From positions 1 through 51,413 of the forward strand of contig NZ_JAPDOG010000028.1 in the NCBI RefSeq assembly GCF_026013545.1: DNA of 51,413 bases. The letters are read 5' to 3'. The notes under the pieces were generated by a model. It saw only the letters and a program-made list of their open reading frames with translations, made no database searches and had not been told where the DNA came from. This document shows positions 10,707 through 18,438 of the stretch, piece by piece (the stretch's first letter is position 1; each line of letters begins with the position of its first letter). The position numbers and the translations under genes were made by a program. The DNA comes from Defluviimonas salinarum (lineage in GTDB: Bacteria; Pseudomonadota; Alphaproteobacteria; Rhodobacterales; Rhodobacteraceae).

Positions 10707-11570
10707 ATGCAGGACACCGATCCGGCGGCCGGCGCGAATGCCGGCCAGGCCGAATTCTGGAACGCGGCGCCGGGCCAGAAATGGGCGCGCCACCGCGACC
10801 GGCTCGACGCCCTCTTCGCAGAGATCACCGAGATGCTGCTCGCGCGGGCGGCGATCGCGCCGGGAGAGTCGGTGCTCGACATCGGCTGCGGCGCTGGTGC
10901 GACGACGCTGGTCGCTGCCGACCACGCAGGCCCGTCCGGCCGGGTCGAGGGCGTCGACATCTCTGAGACGCTGCTCGGCGAAGCGCGGGCCCGCGCGGCC
11001 GGGCGCGACACCGTCTGCTTCCGCCTCGCCGACGCCCAGACCCATGCCTTCCCGCCCGGGGCGTTCGACCTCGTCCTGTCGCGCTTCGGCTGCATGTTCT
11101 TCGCCGATCCGGTGGCGGCCCACGCCAATATCGGCCGCGCCCTGCGTCCCGGCGGACGGGCGGTGCTGATGAGCTGGGACGCGGCCGAGCGCAATCCCTG
11201 GAGCCACCTGTCGCGCGCCGCAGCGGTCGCCCGGCTCGGCCCGGTGCCGGTCGACGGCCCGCGCGTGCCCGGCCAGTTCGCTTTCGCCGAACTCGGCTAT
11301 GTCGAGGATATCCTCACCGCCGCCGGCTTTACCGGGATCACCAGCGCGACGCTCGACACGCACCTGCGCGCCGGCGCCACGACAGCCGAGGCCGCCGAGC
11401 TTGCCACGCTGATCGGACCGGTGTCACGGATCATGGCCGAGCATGGCGGCACCGAGGACGACAGGCTTGCGATAGCAGCCGAGCTCGCGCGCGCCCTCTC
11501 GCCCTTCGCGGGACCGGGCGGGGTCAGCGTCCCGGCCCGGGTCAACCTCTTCACCGCGACCTGGCCCTGA
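10707..11570 (+). CDS. Class I SAM-dependent methyltransferase
   Basis: A protein of 287 residues with SAM motif I VLDIGCGAGATT (about residues 58-69), post-I VEGVDIS, and motif II/III AFDLVLSRFGCMFFADP and ALRPGGRAVLMSWD, as in the UbiE/Methyltransf_11-25 group. The start codon ATG at 10707 has GGGAGGA 8 nt upstream. It lies 63 bp after the bactofilin gene on the same strand. The substrate cannot be read from the sequence; small-molecule or quinone methylation are only possibilities. Confidence 0.8.
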   Translation: MQDTDPAAGANAGQAEFWNAAPGQKWARHRDRLDALFAEITEMLLARAAIAPGESVLDIGCGAGATTLVAADHAGPSGRVEGVDISETLLGEARARAAGRDTVCFRLADAQTHAFPPGAFDLVLSRFGCMFFADPVAAHANIGRALRPGGRAVLMSWDAAERNPWSHLSRAAAVARLGPVPVDGPRVPGQFAFAELGYVEDILTAAGFTGITSATLDTHLRAGATTAEAAELATLIGPVSRIMAEHGGTEDDRLAIAAELARALSPFAGPGGVSVPARVNLFTATWP

Positions 11571-11573
11571 GCC

Positions 11574-12188
11574 TCAGCCGATCCGGGCGGCAAGCCGCAA
11601 GGCATGGCTCGGATCGCGCGCCACCTCGGGCATGGCCGGATCGTAGGCCGCGCGAATGGCGGCAGCGATTTCAGGGCCGAGAAACACCGTTCCTCCGGCC
11701 TGCGCCAGCGGCGAGCGGTCGCGGAAGGCGCGATCCGACCAAAGCAGGATCACCTGCGCCGCAAGCGAGAGCGCCAGCGTCTCGGCGGGCACCTGCGACA
11801 GCGCTGCATCCATGCGCAGGAAAGCGATGCAGGCACGGATCGCGCCGCCCTCCTCGAAACGGAAATGCCGGTACTGGTTCGCGCCCTCCGCGTCGAGACG
11901 TGCGACGAGCGGCCCCAGCCCCTCGACCAGCCGGTCGAGGTCCGGCACGTCCAGAAGCTCCGCCCAGTCTCGGAAGAAGAAGACCATCAGGTTGGCGCCC
12001 TGCTCGGGATCGGTCTCGGCCATCCGGTGGCCGGCGAGCGTCACGACCGCCTCGACCGCACCCTTGACGGTGGCGAGTGTCGCATCATCGACGCCGAACA
12101 CAACCGGCGCGATCGGCCGGCCCCAGCGGGCGAACAGGTACTCCCCCGTGTTCCGGGTGAAGAGCGTCTCGATTTCCTCTGGCCGCAC
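11574..12188 (-). CDS. Conserved protein of unknown function
   Basis: Not assigned to a known function. It is a soluble-looking protein of 204 residues without signal peptide or membrane helix, starting with GTG at 12186-12188 (RPEEIETLFTRNTGEYLFARWGRPIAPVVFG). It has balanced composition, Rhodobacteraceae-type codon use and several aromatic-rich segments (LMVFFFRDWAEL, YRHFRFEEGG), so it looks like a real conserved gene. It is convergent with the methyltransferase (3 bp apart) and stands upstream of ruvB in the same direction. Confidence 0.7.
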   Translation of the reverse strand: MRPEEIETLFTRNTGEYLFARWGRPIAPVVFGVDDATLATVKGAVEAVVTLAGHRMAETDPEQGANLMVFFFRDWAELLDVPDLDRLVEGLGPLVARLDAEGANQYRHFRFEEGGAIRACIAFLRMDAALSQVPAETLALSLAAQVILLWSDRAFRDRSPLAQAGGTVFLGPEIAAAIRAAYDPAMPEVARDPSHALRLAARIG

Positions 12189-12305
12189 GGTCCCGCCTTC
12201 GTCTTGCTGCCTATGTCGTGGCGGAAGGCTTAAGAGGTTTGACCGCGGCCCTCAACCCTCGCCGGCTCTCCGCCCGTCCGTGAAAGGCAGCCTCCGGGTG
12301 GCGGT

Positions 12306-13331
12306 TCACTTGCCGAAAAGCTCGCCCTGGCCAGGCGCTTTTGGCACCGCGAGGCCGAGATGCGCCCAGGCTTTCGCCGCCAACATCCGGCCGCGCGGGG
12401 TGCGCTGGATCAGCCCCTGCTGCAGGAGATAGGGCTCGATCACCTCCTCGATCGCATCACGGCTTTCGCTGAGCGCGGCCGAGATCGTCTCGACCCCGAC
12501 CGGGCCGCCGCCGTAGTTCTCGGCGATCAGCCCGAGATAGCGCCGGTCCGCCCCGTCGAGCCCGAGGTGGTCGACCCCGAGCCGGGTCAGCGCGCCGTCC
12601 GCAATCTCCCGCGTGAGCCGTCCGTCGCCCTCGACGAGCGCGAAATCGACCACGCGACGCAGGAGCCGCCCGGCGATCCGCGGCGTGCCGCGCGCGCGTT
12701 TCGCGATCTCGCGCGTGCCCTCGGATTCGGCGGAAATGCCCATGAGGCGCGCGCCCCGCGACACGATATGGTCGAGCTCGTCGACCGTGTAGAACTGGAG
12801 CCGCGTCGGGATGCCGAAACGATCCCGCAGCGGCGTCGTCAGCAACCCGAGCCGGGTCGTGGCGCCGACGAGCGTGAAGGGTTGAAGCTCGATCCGGACC
12901 GTCCGGGCCGCCGGCCCCTCGCCGATCACGAGGTCAAGCTCGAAATCCTCCATCGCCGGGTAGAGCACCTCCTCGACGACCGGGTTGAGCCGGTGGATCT
13001 CGTCGATGAAGAGGACGTCGCGCGCCTCGAGGTTGGTGAGGATCGCGGCGAGGTCGCCGGCGCGCGCGAGGACCGGGCCGGAGGTCATGCGGAAATTGAC
13101 GCCGAGCTCCTTGGCCATGATCTGCGCGAGCGTCGTCTTGCCGAGGCCGGGAGGGCCGTGGAAGAGCGTGTGGTCCATCGCCTCGCCGCGCATCCGGGCG
13201 CTTTCGATAAAGACGCGCAGGTTGGCCCGCGCCTCGGCCTGGCCGACGAACTCGGTCAGCGCCTGGGGCCGCATCGCGCGGTCAGCATCCCCGGGCTGGG
13301 GCGCGGCACGGAGCGTGGGATCGGGATCCAT
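12306..13331 (-). CDS. ruvB: Holliday junction branch migration helicase RuvB
   Basis: The AAA+ motor of the RuvABC resolvasome, 341 residues. Walker A GPPGLGKT (near residue 60), Walker B FIDEIHRL, sensor motif [18 protein letters not shown] and the C-terminal winged-helix domain ([23 protein letters not shown]) are all visible. It starts 3 bp after the ruvA stop codon, so the two are an operon. Confidence 0.98.
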   Translation of the reverse strand: MDPDPTLRAAPQPGDADRAMRPQALTEFVGQAEARANLRVFIESARMRGEAMDHTLFHGPPGLGKTTLAQIMAKELGVNFRMTSGPVLARAGDLAAILTNLEARDVLFIDEIHRLNPVVEEVLYPAMEDFELDLVIGEGPAARTVRIELQPFTLVGATTRLGLLTTPLRDRFGIPTRLQFYTVDELDHIVSRGARLMGISAESEGTREIAKRARGTPRIAGRLLRRVVDFALVEGDGRLTREIADGALTRLGVDHLGLDGADRRYLGLIAENYGGGPVGVETISAALSESRDAIEEVIEPYLLQQGLIQRTPRGRMLAAKAWAHLGLAVPKAPGQGELFGK

Positions 13332-13334
13332 GCC

Positions 13335-14009
13335 TTACCCTTTCGGTGCGAGGAGCCGTAGGCTCGCCCGGATAAGCGCCGGAGCGGCGGCCGAGCCGTC
13401 TGCACCCGCCGCCTCGGCGACGGCGGCCGCGGCCTCGCCCTGGCCGTAGCCGAGATTGATCAGCGCCGAGAGGGCGTCGGCGGTCGCGCTTGCCGTTTGG
13501 GCCGGCGCCGGTTGTGCCACCTTACGCGCAGCAGGCGCCTCGATCACCGCGTCATCGGGTGCTGCGGTCCCGACATCGACGGTCAGCGCGCCGCCGAGCG
13601 CCATGACCGCCGGCGCCTTGTCCTTCAGCTCCATCACCACGCGTTGCGCGAGCTTCGGACCGACGCCGGGCGCGGCCTTGATCGCCGACCAGTCGCCGAG
13701 CGCGATGGCGCGGCCGACGCCCTCGGCTCCGAGCGTGCCGAGGATCGCCATCGAGGCCTTGGCGCCGACCCCCTGCACCGTGGTCAAGAGCCGGTGCCAC
13801 TCCTTCTCCAGAAGCGTCGGGAAGCCGAAAAGCTGCAGGAGGTCCTCGCGCACCAGAAGCTCGGTATAGAGCGCGCAAGCCTCGCCCGCGGGCGGCAGCG
13901 CGGCGGCGGTGCGTTGCGAGACATGGACGACATAGCCGACGCCGCGCACGTCGATCAGGACGTGGTCGGACGCCCGGTGCAGGATCACCCCGGCAATCCG
14001 CCCGATCAT
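13335..14009 (-). CDS. ruvA: Holliday junction DNA helicase subunit RuvA
   Basis: Binds the four-way junction and recruits RuvB. It has 224 residues: an N-terminal OB fold ([26 protein letters not shown]), two helix-hairpin-helix motifs ([16 protein letters not shown] and [16 protein letters not shown]), an Ala/Pro-rich linker and the RuvB-binding domain III ([16 protein letters not shown]). The linker near residues 150-180 is longer than in E. coli (203 residues). The start overlaps the ruvC stop by 4 bp (ATGA). Confidence 0.97.
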   Translation of the reverse strand: MIGRIAGVILHRASDHVLIDVRGVGYVVHVSQRTAAALPPAGEACALYTELLVREDLLQLFGFPTLLEKEWHRLLTTVQGVGAKASMAILGTLGAEGVGRAIALGDWSAIKAAPGVGPKLAQRVVMELKDKAPAVMALGGALTVDVGTAAPDDAVIEAPAARKVAQPAPAQTASATADALSALINLGYGQGEAAAAVAEAAGADGSAAAPALIRASLRLLAPKG

Positions 14010-14509
14010 GCCACGCCCCGCATCGCCGCGGCCATGCGGCCCGCGCTCTGGAGGTGGTGGGCATGGCAGATCGCGATCGCCAGCGCGTCTGCCGCATCGG
14101 CGCCCGCAAGCTCCACCCTCGGCAGCTGGTAGCGCACCATATGGGCGATCTGGCCCTTGTCGGCATGGCCGACACCGACCACCGCCTTCTTCACCGCGTT
14201 CGGGGAATACTCACCGACCGCGAGCCCCGCCTGCGCCGGCACCAGCATGGCGATGCCGCGCGCCTGGCCGAGCTTCAGCGTGCCCGCGCCGTCCTTGTTG
14301 ACGAAGGTCTGCTCCACCGCCGCGGCGTCCGGGGCATGCTCCGCGACGATCCGGGTCAACGCCGCGTGCAGCGAGAGAAGCCGTGCCGCGAGGTCCGTGC
14401 CTTCGGAATGGATGACGCCGTTGGCGACGTGGCTGAGTCGCGATCCCACCGCCTCGATCACCCCCCAGCCGAGGTTCCGTAGGCCCGGATCGATCCCGAG
14501 AACGCGCAT
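14006..14509 (-). CDS. ruvC: Crossover junction endodeoxyribonuclease RuvC
   Basis: Resolves Holliday junctions. It has 167 residues with the four acidic catalytic positions in place: Asp7 in GIDPG, Glu in VEQTFVN, and the two C-terminal Asp in the [11 protein letters not shown] segment. The ATG at 14509 has GAGGGG upstream; the longer frame would add 31 non-conserved residues. It is first in ruvC-ruvA-ruvB, as in many alphaproteobacteria. Confidence 0.97.
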   Translation of the reverse strand: MRVLGIDPGLRNLGWGVIEAVGSRLSHVANGVIHSEGTDLAARLLSLHAALTRIVAEHAPDAAAVEQTFVNKDGAGTLKLGQARGIAMLVPAQAGLAVGEYSPNAVKKAVVGVGHADKGQIAHMVRYQLPRVELAGADAADALAIAICHAHHLQSAGRMAAAMRGVA

Positions 14510-14543
14510 CTGCCCCTCATCTGTTGCTTTTTTCCCACGACTA

Positions 14544-14558
14544 GCACGAAACGCGAAC
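14544..14558 (-). promoter_or_regulatory. Near-consensus LexA (SOS) box upstream of ruvC
   Basis: On the minus strand the sequence reads GTTC-GCGTTTC-GTGC. Many alphaproteobacterial LexA boxes are GTTC-N7-GTTC, so this has one mismatch. It lies 35-49 bp before the ruvC start and overlaps a possible promoter (TTGCGA ... TAGTCG), the expected place for SOS repression of ruvCAB. Confidence 0.4.
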
Positions 14559-14620
14559 ATCGCAAAGGGAGAATGTCGCGACCCTGCCCGCACCGGACGC
14601 ACCCGCGCCGTGGCTCAAAA

Positions 14621-14718
14621 TCGACATGATGTCGACCGGAATCGACGCATTTTGCACTTGCAGAAACGGTTTCTTTACAGGATGTTATGAGAGTTTCGAC
14701 CCATGCAATGCGTGCATG
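14621..14718 (+). promoter_or_regulatory. Dyad-rich regulatory region before the DUF1127 gene
   Basis: This is the core of the only gene-free stretch longer than 300 bp (14510-14822, between divergent ruvC and the DUF1127 gene). It holds a perfect 15-mer palindrome TCGACATGATGTCGA (14621-14635), a second dyad GAAACGGTTTC (14663-14673), an AT-richer stretch at 14650-14690, and CATGCA/TGCATG arms at 14702-14718. A TGCAGC/GCTGCA hairpin follows. I see no convincing gene in it. It probably carries the DUF1127 promoter, an operator and a structured leader of about 130 nt. Confidence 0.4.
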
Positions 14719-14822
14719 TCGGCCCTGCAGCGGCGTCTATTGCTGCACCCGCACACGAGGTCTATTTCCAGTCTCGAACGCGGGATCCTCACGGTGAGGT
14801 CCGCGATATCGAGGAAACGACC

Positions 14823-15011
14823 ATGGCTGTCTACGAAGCCCATCGCCCCGTCACCGGCACGTCCGGCATCTTCAACCTCTTCGTCGCGACCGTCGCGGCG
14901 TGGAACGACGCGCGCGTCACCCGCAATGCGCTGTCCAAGCTCTCGGACCGCGAGCTGGACGATATCGGCCTCTGCCGCGGTGACATCGACGCGATCGCGA
15001 TGCGCGGCTGA
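14823..15011 (+). CDS. DUF1127 (YjiS-like) small protein
   Basis: A basic protein of 62 residues with the DUF1127 signature at the C-terminus: TRNALSKLSDRELDDIGLCRGDI. Such proteins are common in alphaproteobacteria, are often stress-induced, and some act in RNA turnover or phosphate/carbon physiology. In Rhodobacter some DUF1127 genes are transcribed with small RNAs. The ATG at 14823 follows GAGG at proper spacing; the open frame upstream to 14703 is leader. A strong terminator follows 38 bp after the stop. Confidence 0.85.
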   Translation: MAVYEAHRPVTGTSGIFNLFVATVAAWNDARVTRNALSKLSDRELDDIGLCRGDIDAIAMRG

Positions 15012-15048
15012 ACCGCCGCCTGACGTTCTGCGTGCGACGGATGTCGCC

Positions 15049-15091
15049 AAAGGCCGTGCCGGGAAGCTCCCGACACGGCCTTTCTTTTTTT
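15049..15091 (+). terminator. Intrinsic terminator of the DUF1127 gene
   Basis: AAAGGCCGTG pairs with CACGGCCTTT (with further pairing of CGGGA/TCCCG inside) and is followed by CTTTTTTT. It is a textbook Rho-independent terminator. The opposite gene ends at 15113, so it may work in both directions. Confidence 0.9.
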
Positions 15092-15112
15092 GACGACTTT
15101 TGTCGTTCCTGC

Positions 15113-15463
15113 TCAGTTAAGATACTTGCCGATTTGTGCGGCCGTGGTGATCGTGAGCGGATCGGCCTGTAGGACATAGGCGCCGATCTGGTCCGCAATC
15201 CCGCCCGCCTTGAGGGCCGCGATGCGTTCGCCGTAGGCCTCCGCCCCGATCGAGGCATAGACGGTCGACTTCAGCGCGACGATTGTAAGCAGCACGAGCA
15301 CGAACGGCGCGAATAGTCCGCGCCGAAGCCGGCGCGGGCGCTGCTGCTCGCTGAAAAAAGATCGTCCAAGCGTTCCCTGGGCTTCGAACCCGCCGCCCGC
15401 CTGGCGGATACGTTCGATGCGCCCGAGACGGCCGTTGAAATTCGCCATGTTCCGATCGACCAT
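15113..15463 (-). CDS. Small single-pass membrane protein, unknown function
   Basis: A protein of 116 residues that I do not recognise. It has a basic N-terminus (RPRRLRRG) followed by one membrane helix (FAPFVLVLLTIVALKSTVY, about residues 52-70) and a C-terminal domain (AEAYGERIAALKAGGIADQIGAYVLQADP). The start at 15463 has GGAGG 7 nt upstream. It resembles small conserved membrane proteins of Rhodobacteraceae annotated only as hypothetical. The C-terminus is probably periplasmic by the positive-inside rule. Confidence 0.7.
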   Translation of the reverse strand: MVDRNMANFNGRLGRIERIRQAGGGFEAQGTLGRSFFSEQQRPRRLRRGLFAPFVLVLLTIVALKSTVYASIGAEAYGERIAALKAGGIADQIGAYVLQADPLTITTAAQIGKYLN

Positions 15464-15543
15464 GCCGATCCTCCAACACTTGCGCGCCCCCGATCCGACA
15501 AGGATTGGGAAAAAATGCGGCGTAAATGCGGCGGGGCGCGCGT

Positions 15544-16422
15544 CTATTTAATTTGTCGCCGTTTTAGAACCAATGTCGCCCATTCGGCGATTTCGTCGCG
15601 CGAAACGAGAACAAAGCCGGCGGTTTTGTAGGCGGCGATGACCTCGTCGGCCTGTGTCGTCAGCAGTCCCGACAGAATCGCATAGCCGTCCGGAGCGATC
15701 GCCGACGCCATCTCCGGCGCCAGCTGGATCAGCGGCCCCTTGAGGATATTGGCGAAGACCAGATCGTAGGGCGCCCTTGCCGCGAGCTCGGGGTGATCGA
15801 ATCCCGCCGCCTCGACGCAGGTGACGCGATCGCCGAGGCCGTTCGCCTCGACATTGGCCTTTGCGACCTCGACCGCGACGGCATCGATGTCGGAGGCGAT
15901 GACCGGCTCCGGCCAGATCGACGCCGCGGCCATGGCGAGGACCGCGGTGCCGCAGCCGATATCGGCAACGCGGCGGCCGCGGAATCCGGCCCGGTCGAGC
16001 CGGTCGAGCGCCAGGAGGCAGCCCTTGGTGGTGCCGTGATGGCCGGTGCCGAAGGCCATCGCGGCCTCGATCAGAAGCGCCACGCGGTCCGCCGGCACGC
16101 GCTCGGCGTCGTGGCTGCCGTAGACGAAGAAGCGCCCGGCTTCCACGGGCTGCAGTTCACGCTTCACGTGGGCGACCCAGTCGGTCTGCGGCACTTCCGA
16201 CACGACGAAGGGCTTGGCGCCGTAGATCGCCGCCAGCAGCGCCAGCTCGATCGCGTCCGGCTCTTCCTCGAAATAGACGCCGACCTCGAAATCGCCCGAA
16301 CCGTCCTCGATCTCGAACACGCCGATTCCGGTCGGTTCCGGCAGAAAGTTCTCCATCGCTTCAGCGAGCGCCTCGGCGGGTTCTTTGGCCGGCAGGGTCG
16401 TGAGGGCGGAATAGGTGGGCAT
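15544..16422 (-). CDS. prmA: Ribosomal protein L11 methyltransferase PrmA
   Basis: Methylates ribosomal protein L11 using SAM. It has 292 residues: an N-terminal substrate-recognition domain (about 1-110, with VGVYFEEEPD), then the methyltransferase domain with motif I VADIGCGTAVLAMAA, VIASDIDAVAVEVA, and the catalytic-loop motif FANILKGPL (NxLxxPL-like). The GTGHHGTT sequence typical of PrmA (AFGTGHHGTTKGCLLAL) is present. Single gene with its own start at 16422. Confidence 0.95.
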   Translation of the reverse strand: MPTYSALTTLPAKEPAEALAEAMENFLPEPTGIGVFEIEDGSGDFEVGVYFEEEPDAIELALLAAIYGAKPFVVSEVPQTDWVAHVKRELQPVEAGRFFVYGSHDAERVPADRVALLIEAAMAFGTGHHGTTKGCLLALDRLDRAGFRGRRVADIGCGTAVLAMAAASIWPEPVIASDIDAVAVEVAKANVEANGLGDRVTCVEAAGFDHPELAARAPYDLVFANILKGPLIQLAPEMASAIAPDGYAILSGLLTTQADEVIAAYKTAGFVLVSRDEIAEWATLVLKRRQIK

Positions 16423-16559
16423 GGCGTCCTCCCGGGGCGCATCGCGGTCGGGCGGGCCTTAGTCCGGGCCGGAACCGGCGTCAAGGCACGGCCGAAGCGC
16501 CGGGAGGTTTCCCGCCGCATCGGCTGCAAGCACCTCTTCACGCGTTCGTGACTTGATTT

Positions 16560-16603
16560 CGTACATAGTAAGATTAGAAATATTATATGACTTACAATGT
16601 AAG
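16560..16603 (+). promoter_or_regulatory. AT-rich promoter with two matching operators (probable TetR sites)
   Basis: A strikingly AT-rich island. CTTACAATGTAAG (16591-16603) is a perfect dyad with 6-bp arms around a central A. CGTACATAGTAAG (16560-16572) matches it at 10 of 13 positions. The two start 31 bp apart, about three helical turns. TATTAT (16581-16586) between them can serve as -10. A repressor dimer on each site would cover the promoter; the nearest regulator gene is the TetR at 17138. Confidence 0.6.
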
Positions 16604-16627
16604 GCTAACGTTTCGAAGGAGATGACA

Positions 16628-17071
16628 ATGCCCGCCCTCAAGTGCCTTTTCCTTTCGCTTTCGATCAGTGCCGTTGCCGCGGCACTCCCGGCGTCGCTGC
16701 GTGCCGAGGATGCCGCCCAGACGGCGCGCGACGAGATCGCCGCCGCCTTCGGCGCGGTGCCGACCTTCATCAACCAGGTGCCGGACGCGGCTCTGCCCGG
16801 CCTTTGGACCGAGCTCAAGATGCTCGAAATGTCGGATGAGACAGCGCTCGACACCAAGACCAAGGCGCTGATCTCGCTCGCCGTGGCCTCGCAGATCCCC
16901 TGCGATTACTGCATCTGGATGGACACCAACACCGCGCGACAGGCCGGCGCCACCGACCAGGAGATCGGCGAGGCCGTCGCGATGGCCGGTATGACCCGCA
17001 ACTGGAGCACGATCTTTCACGGGCTGCAGGTTGACTTCGACACGTTCAAGAAAGAGCTTGGCGGCAGCTGA
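16628..17071 (+). CDS. Secreted carboxymuconolactone decarboxylase/AhpD-like protein
   Basis: A protein of 147 residues: a signal peptide (MPALKCLFLSLSISAVAAALPASLRA) followed by an all-helical CMD/AhpD domain. The redox motif CDYC is present, but the histidine usually four residues after the second Cys is an aspartate here (CDYCIWMD). AhpD-like proteins use the CxxC pair in peroxide or disulfide chemistry; export to the periplasm is unusual. AAGGAG precedes the ATG at 16628 by 6 nt; the ATG at 16622 touches the ribosome binding site. The gene sits behind the double operator and ahead of the TetR gene, suggesting repressor-controlled expression. Confidence 0.75.
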   Translation: MPALKCLFLSLSISAVAAALPASLRAEDAAQTARDEIAAAFGAVPTFINQVPDAALPGLWTELKMLEMSDETALDTKTKALISLAVASQIPCDYCIWMDTNTARQAGATDQEIGEAVAMAGMTRNWSTIFHGLQVDFDTFKKELGGS

Positions 17072-17085
17072 CCGCCCCGCCGCCC

Positions 17086-17115
17086 GACCCGGCGTTCCCA
17101 GGGGTGCGCCGGGTC
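17086..17115 (+). terminator. Hairpin between AhpD-like gene and TetR gene
   Basis: Perfect 9-bp arms GACCCGGCG / CGCCGGGTC with a 12-nt loop, starting 15 bp after the AhpD-like stop. No T-run follows, so it may attenuate rather than end transcription into the regulator gene. Confidence 0.4.
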
Positions 17116-17137
17116 CATTGCCATTCGGGATGACGAC

Positions 17138-17815
17138 ATGACCGAGCCGACCGCGAAAAAGCCGCGCGGCAAGCGCCAGCCGCTCAGCGCCGAGCGGATC
17201 GCCGAGGAGGCGATGAAACTCATCGACGAGGCCGGGCTCGACGGGTTCAGCTTCCGCAATCTCGCAGCCCGGCTCGGCTGCCAGGCAATGAGCCTTTACC
17301 ATTACTATCCGTCCAAGGCGCATCTCTTCGAGGCACTGATCGACCTCTGCATCGCCGAGACGCCGCTACCGGATCCGGGCCTCAACTGGCGGGACCGTAT
17401 CTACGAGATCGGGCAGGCCTATCGCCGGACGGCGCTGCGCCATCCCGGCTTCTTCCTCTACTTCGTCACCTTCCGCATGAACAACGCCTCGGGCCTGCGG
17501 CACATAGACGGGATCGTGCGGGTGTTCGAGGCCAGCGGCCTCGACACCGAGGCCTGCGCCCGGCATTTCCGTACCATCGGCTACTACCTCATGGGCGCGG
17601 GAATCGACGAGGCGCTCGGCTACGCGCATGGCCCGAGCGCCGTCGAGCCGGTTCCGCCCGACGAGGCGCGCGCGGCCTACCCTGCGATCATGGCAGTGGG
17701 CCGCTACTTCGGGGCGGAACATCACAAGGCGATGTACGACCACGGCCTCAATGTCCTCCTTGACCGGATGGAGGAAGAGGCCGAGGCGCAGCACAGGACA
17801 CGCGCCCGAGAGTGA
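17138..17815 (+). CDS. TetR/AcrR-family transcriptional regulator
   Basis: A DNA-binding repressor of 225 residues. The N-terminal helix-turn-helix reads GFSFRNLAARLGCQAMSLYHYYPSKAHL (about residues 36-63), with the usual YHYYPSK recognition segment. The C-terminal ligand/dimer domain (GLNWRDRIYEIGQAYRRTALRHPG ...) resembles TetR_C members sensing small organic compounds. It follows the AhpD-like gene by 66 bp on the same strand, and probably controls the promoter at 16560-16603 and hence itself. Ligand unknown. Confidence 0.85.
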   Translation: MTEPTAKKPRGKRQPLSAERIAEEAMKLIDEAGLDGFSFRNLAARLGCQAMSLYHYYPSKAHLFEALIDLCIAETPLPDPGLNWRDRIYEIGQAYRRTALRHPGFFLYFVTFRMNNASGLRHIDGIVRVFEASGLDTEACARHFRTIGYYLMGAGIDEALGYAHGPSAVEPVPPDEARAAYPAIMAVGRYFGAEHHKAMYDHGLNVLLDRMEEEAEAQHRTRARE

Positions 17816-17824
17816 CCCTCAGGC

Positions 17825-18370
17825 TCAGATCGGGCGCGCCGGGACGCCCGCGACCCGCACACCGGCCGGAACGTCGCGCGCCACGACCGCCCCCGCCGCG
17901 ACGATCGCGCCGTCGCCGATAGTGACGCCGGGCAGGAGGATCGCGCCGCCGCCGATCCAGACATCGGCCCCGATGCTGACCGGCAGCGCCCGCTCGATCC
18001 CCTCCCGCCGCTTTGAAGGGTCGCGGTGGTGATCGGCGCAGTAGATCTGCACGCCCGGCCCGAGCATCGAATGCGCCCCGATGGAAACCGGCGCCGAATC
18101 CAGCACCACGCAGCCGGCATTGAGATAGGCCCGTTCGCCGAGGCGGATATTGAACCCGTAGGAGCAATGGAACGGCGCCTCGATCCAGCAATCCCGGCCC
18201 ATCGCGATCAACCTCGCCAACAGCGGCCCGCAGGCACCGCGTCCATCCGGCTCCATCGTCGCGTGTTCATGGCAGGCCCGCCGCGCGGCACGGCGCAGTT
18301 CCGCATATTCCGCGCCGAGGCACGAATACCATTCCCCGCTTGCCATGATCTCGCGCGGCGACCGGGCCAT
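17825..18370 (-). CDS. Maltose/galactoside O-acetyltransferase-like protein
   Basis: A left-handed beta-helix acetyltransferase of 181 residues. It opens with the Maa/LacA N-terminal helix region ([22 protein letters not shown]) and continues with hexapeptide repeats ([66 protein letters not shown]) and ends with AGVPARPI. The catalytic His is in [10 protein letters not shown]. It transfers acetyl from acetyl-CoA to sugars; the substrate here is unknown. Start ATG at 18370. It is downstream of the MATE gene on the same strand (68 bp gap). Confidence 0.88.
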   Translation of the reverse strand: MARSPREIMASGEWYSCLGAEYAELRRAARRACHEHATMEPDGRGACGPLLARLIAMGRDCWIEAPFHCSYGFNIRLGERAYLNAGCVVLDSAPVSIGAHSMLGPGVQIYCADHHRDPSKRREGIERALPVSIGADVWIGGGAILLPGVTIGDGAIVAAGAVVARDVPAGVRVAGVPARPI

Positions 18371-18438
18371 GCTCAGGCCGCAGTCGCAATCGTCGCGTTC
18401 AGATTCCGTCCGAAATGGGCGCGCAGCATGGGACACTC

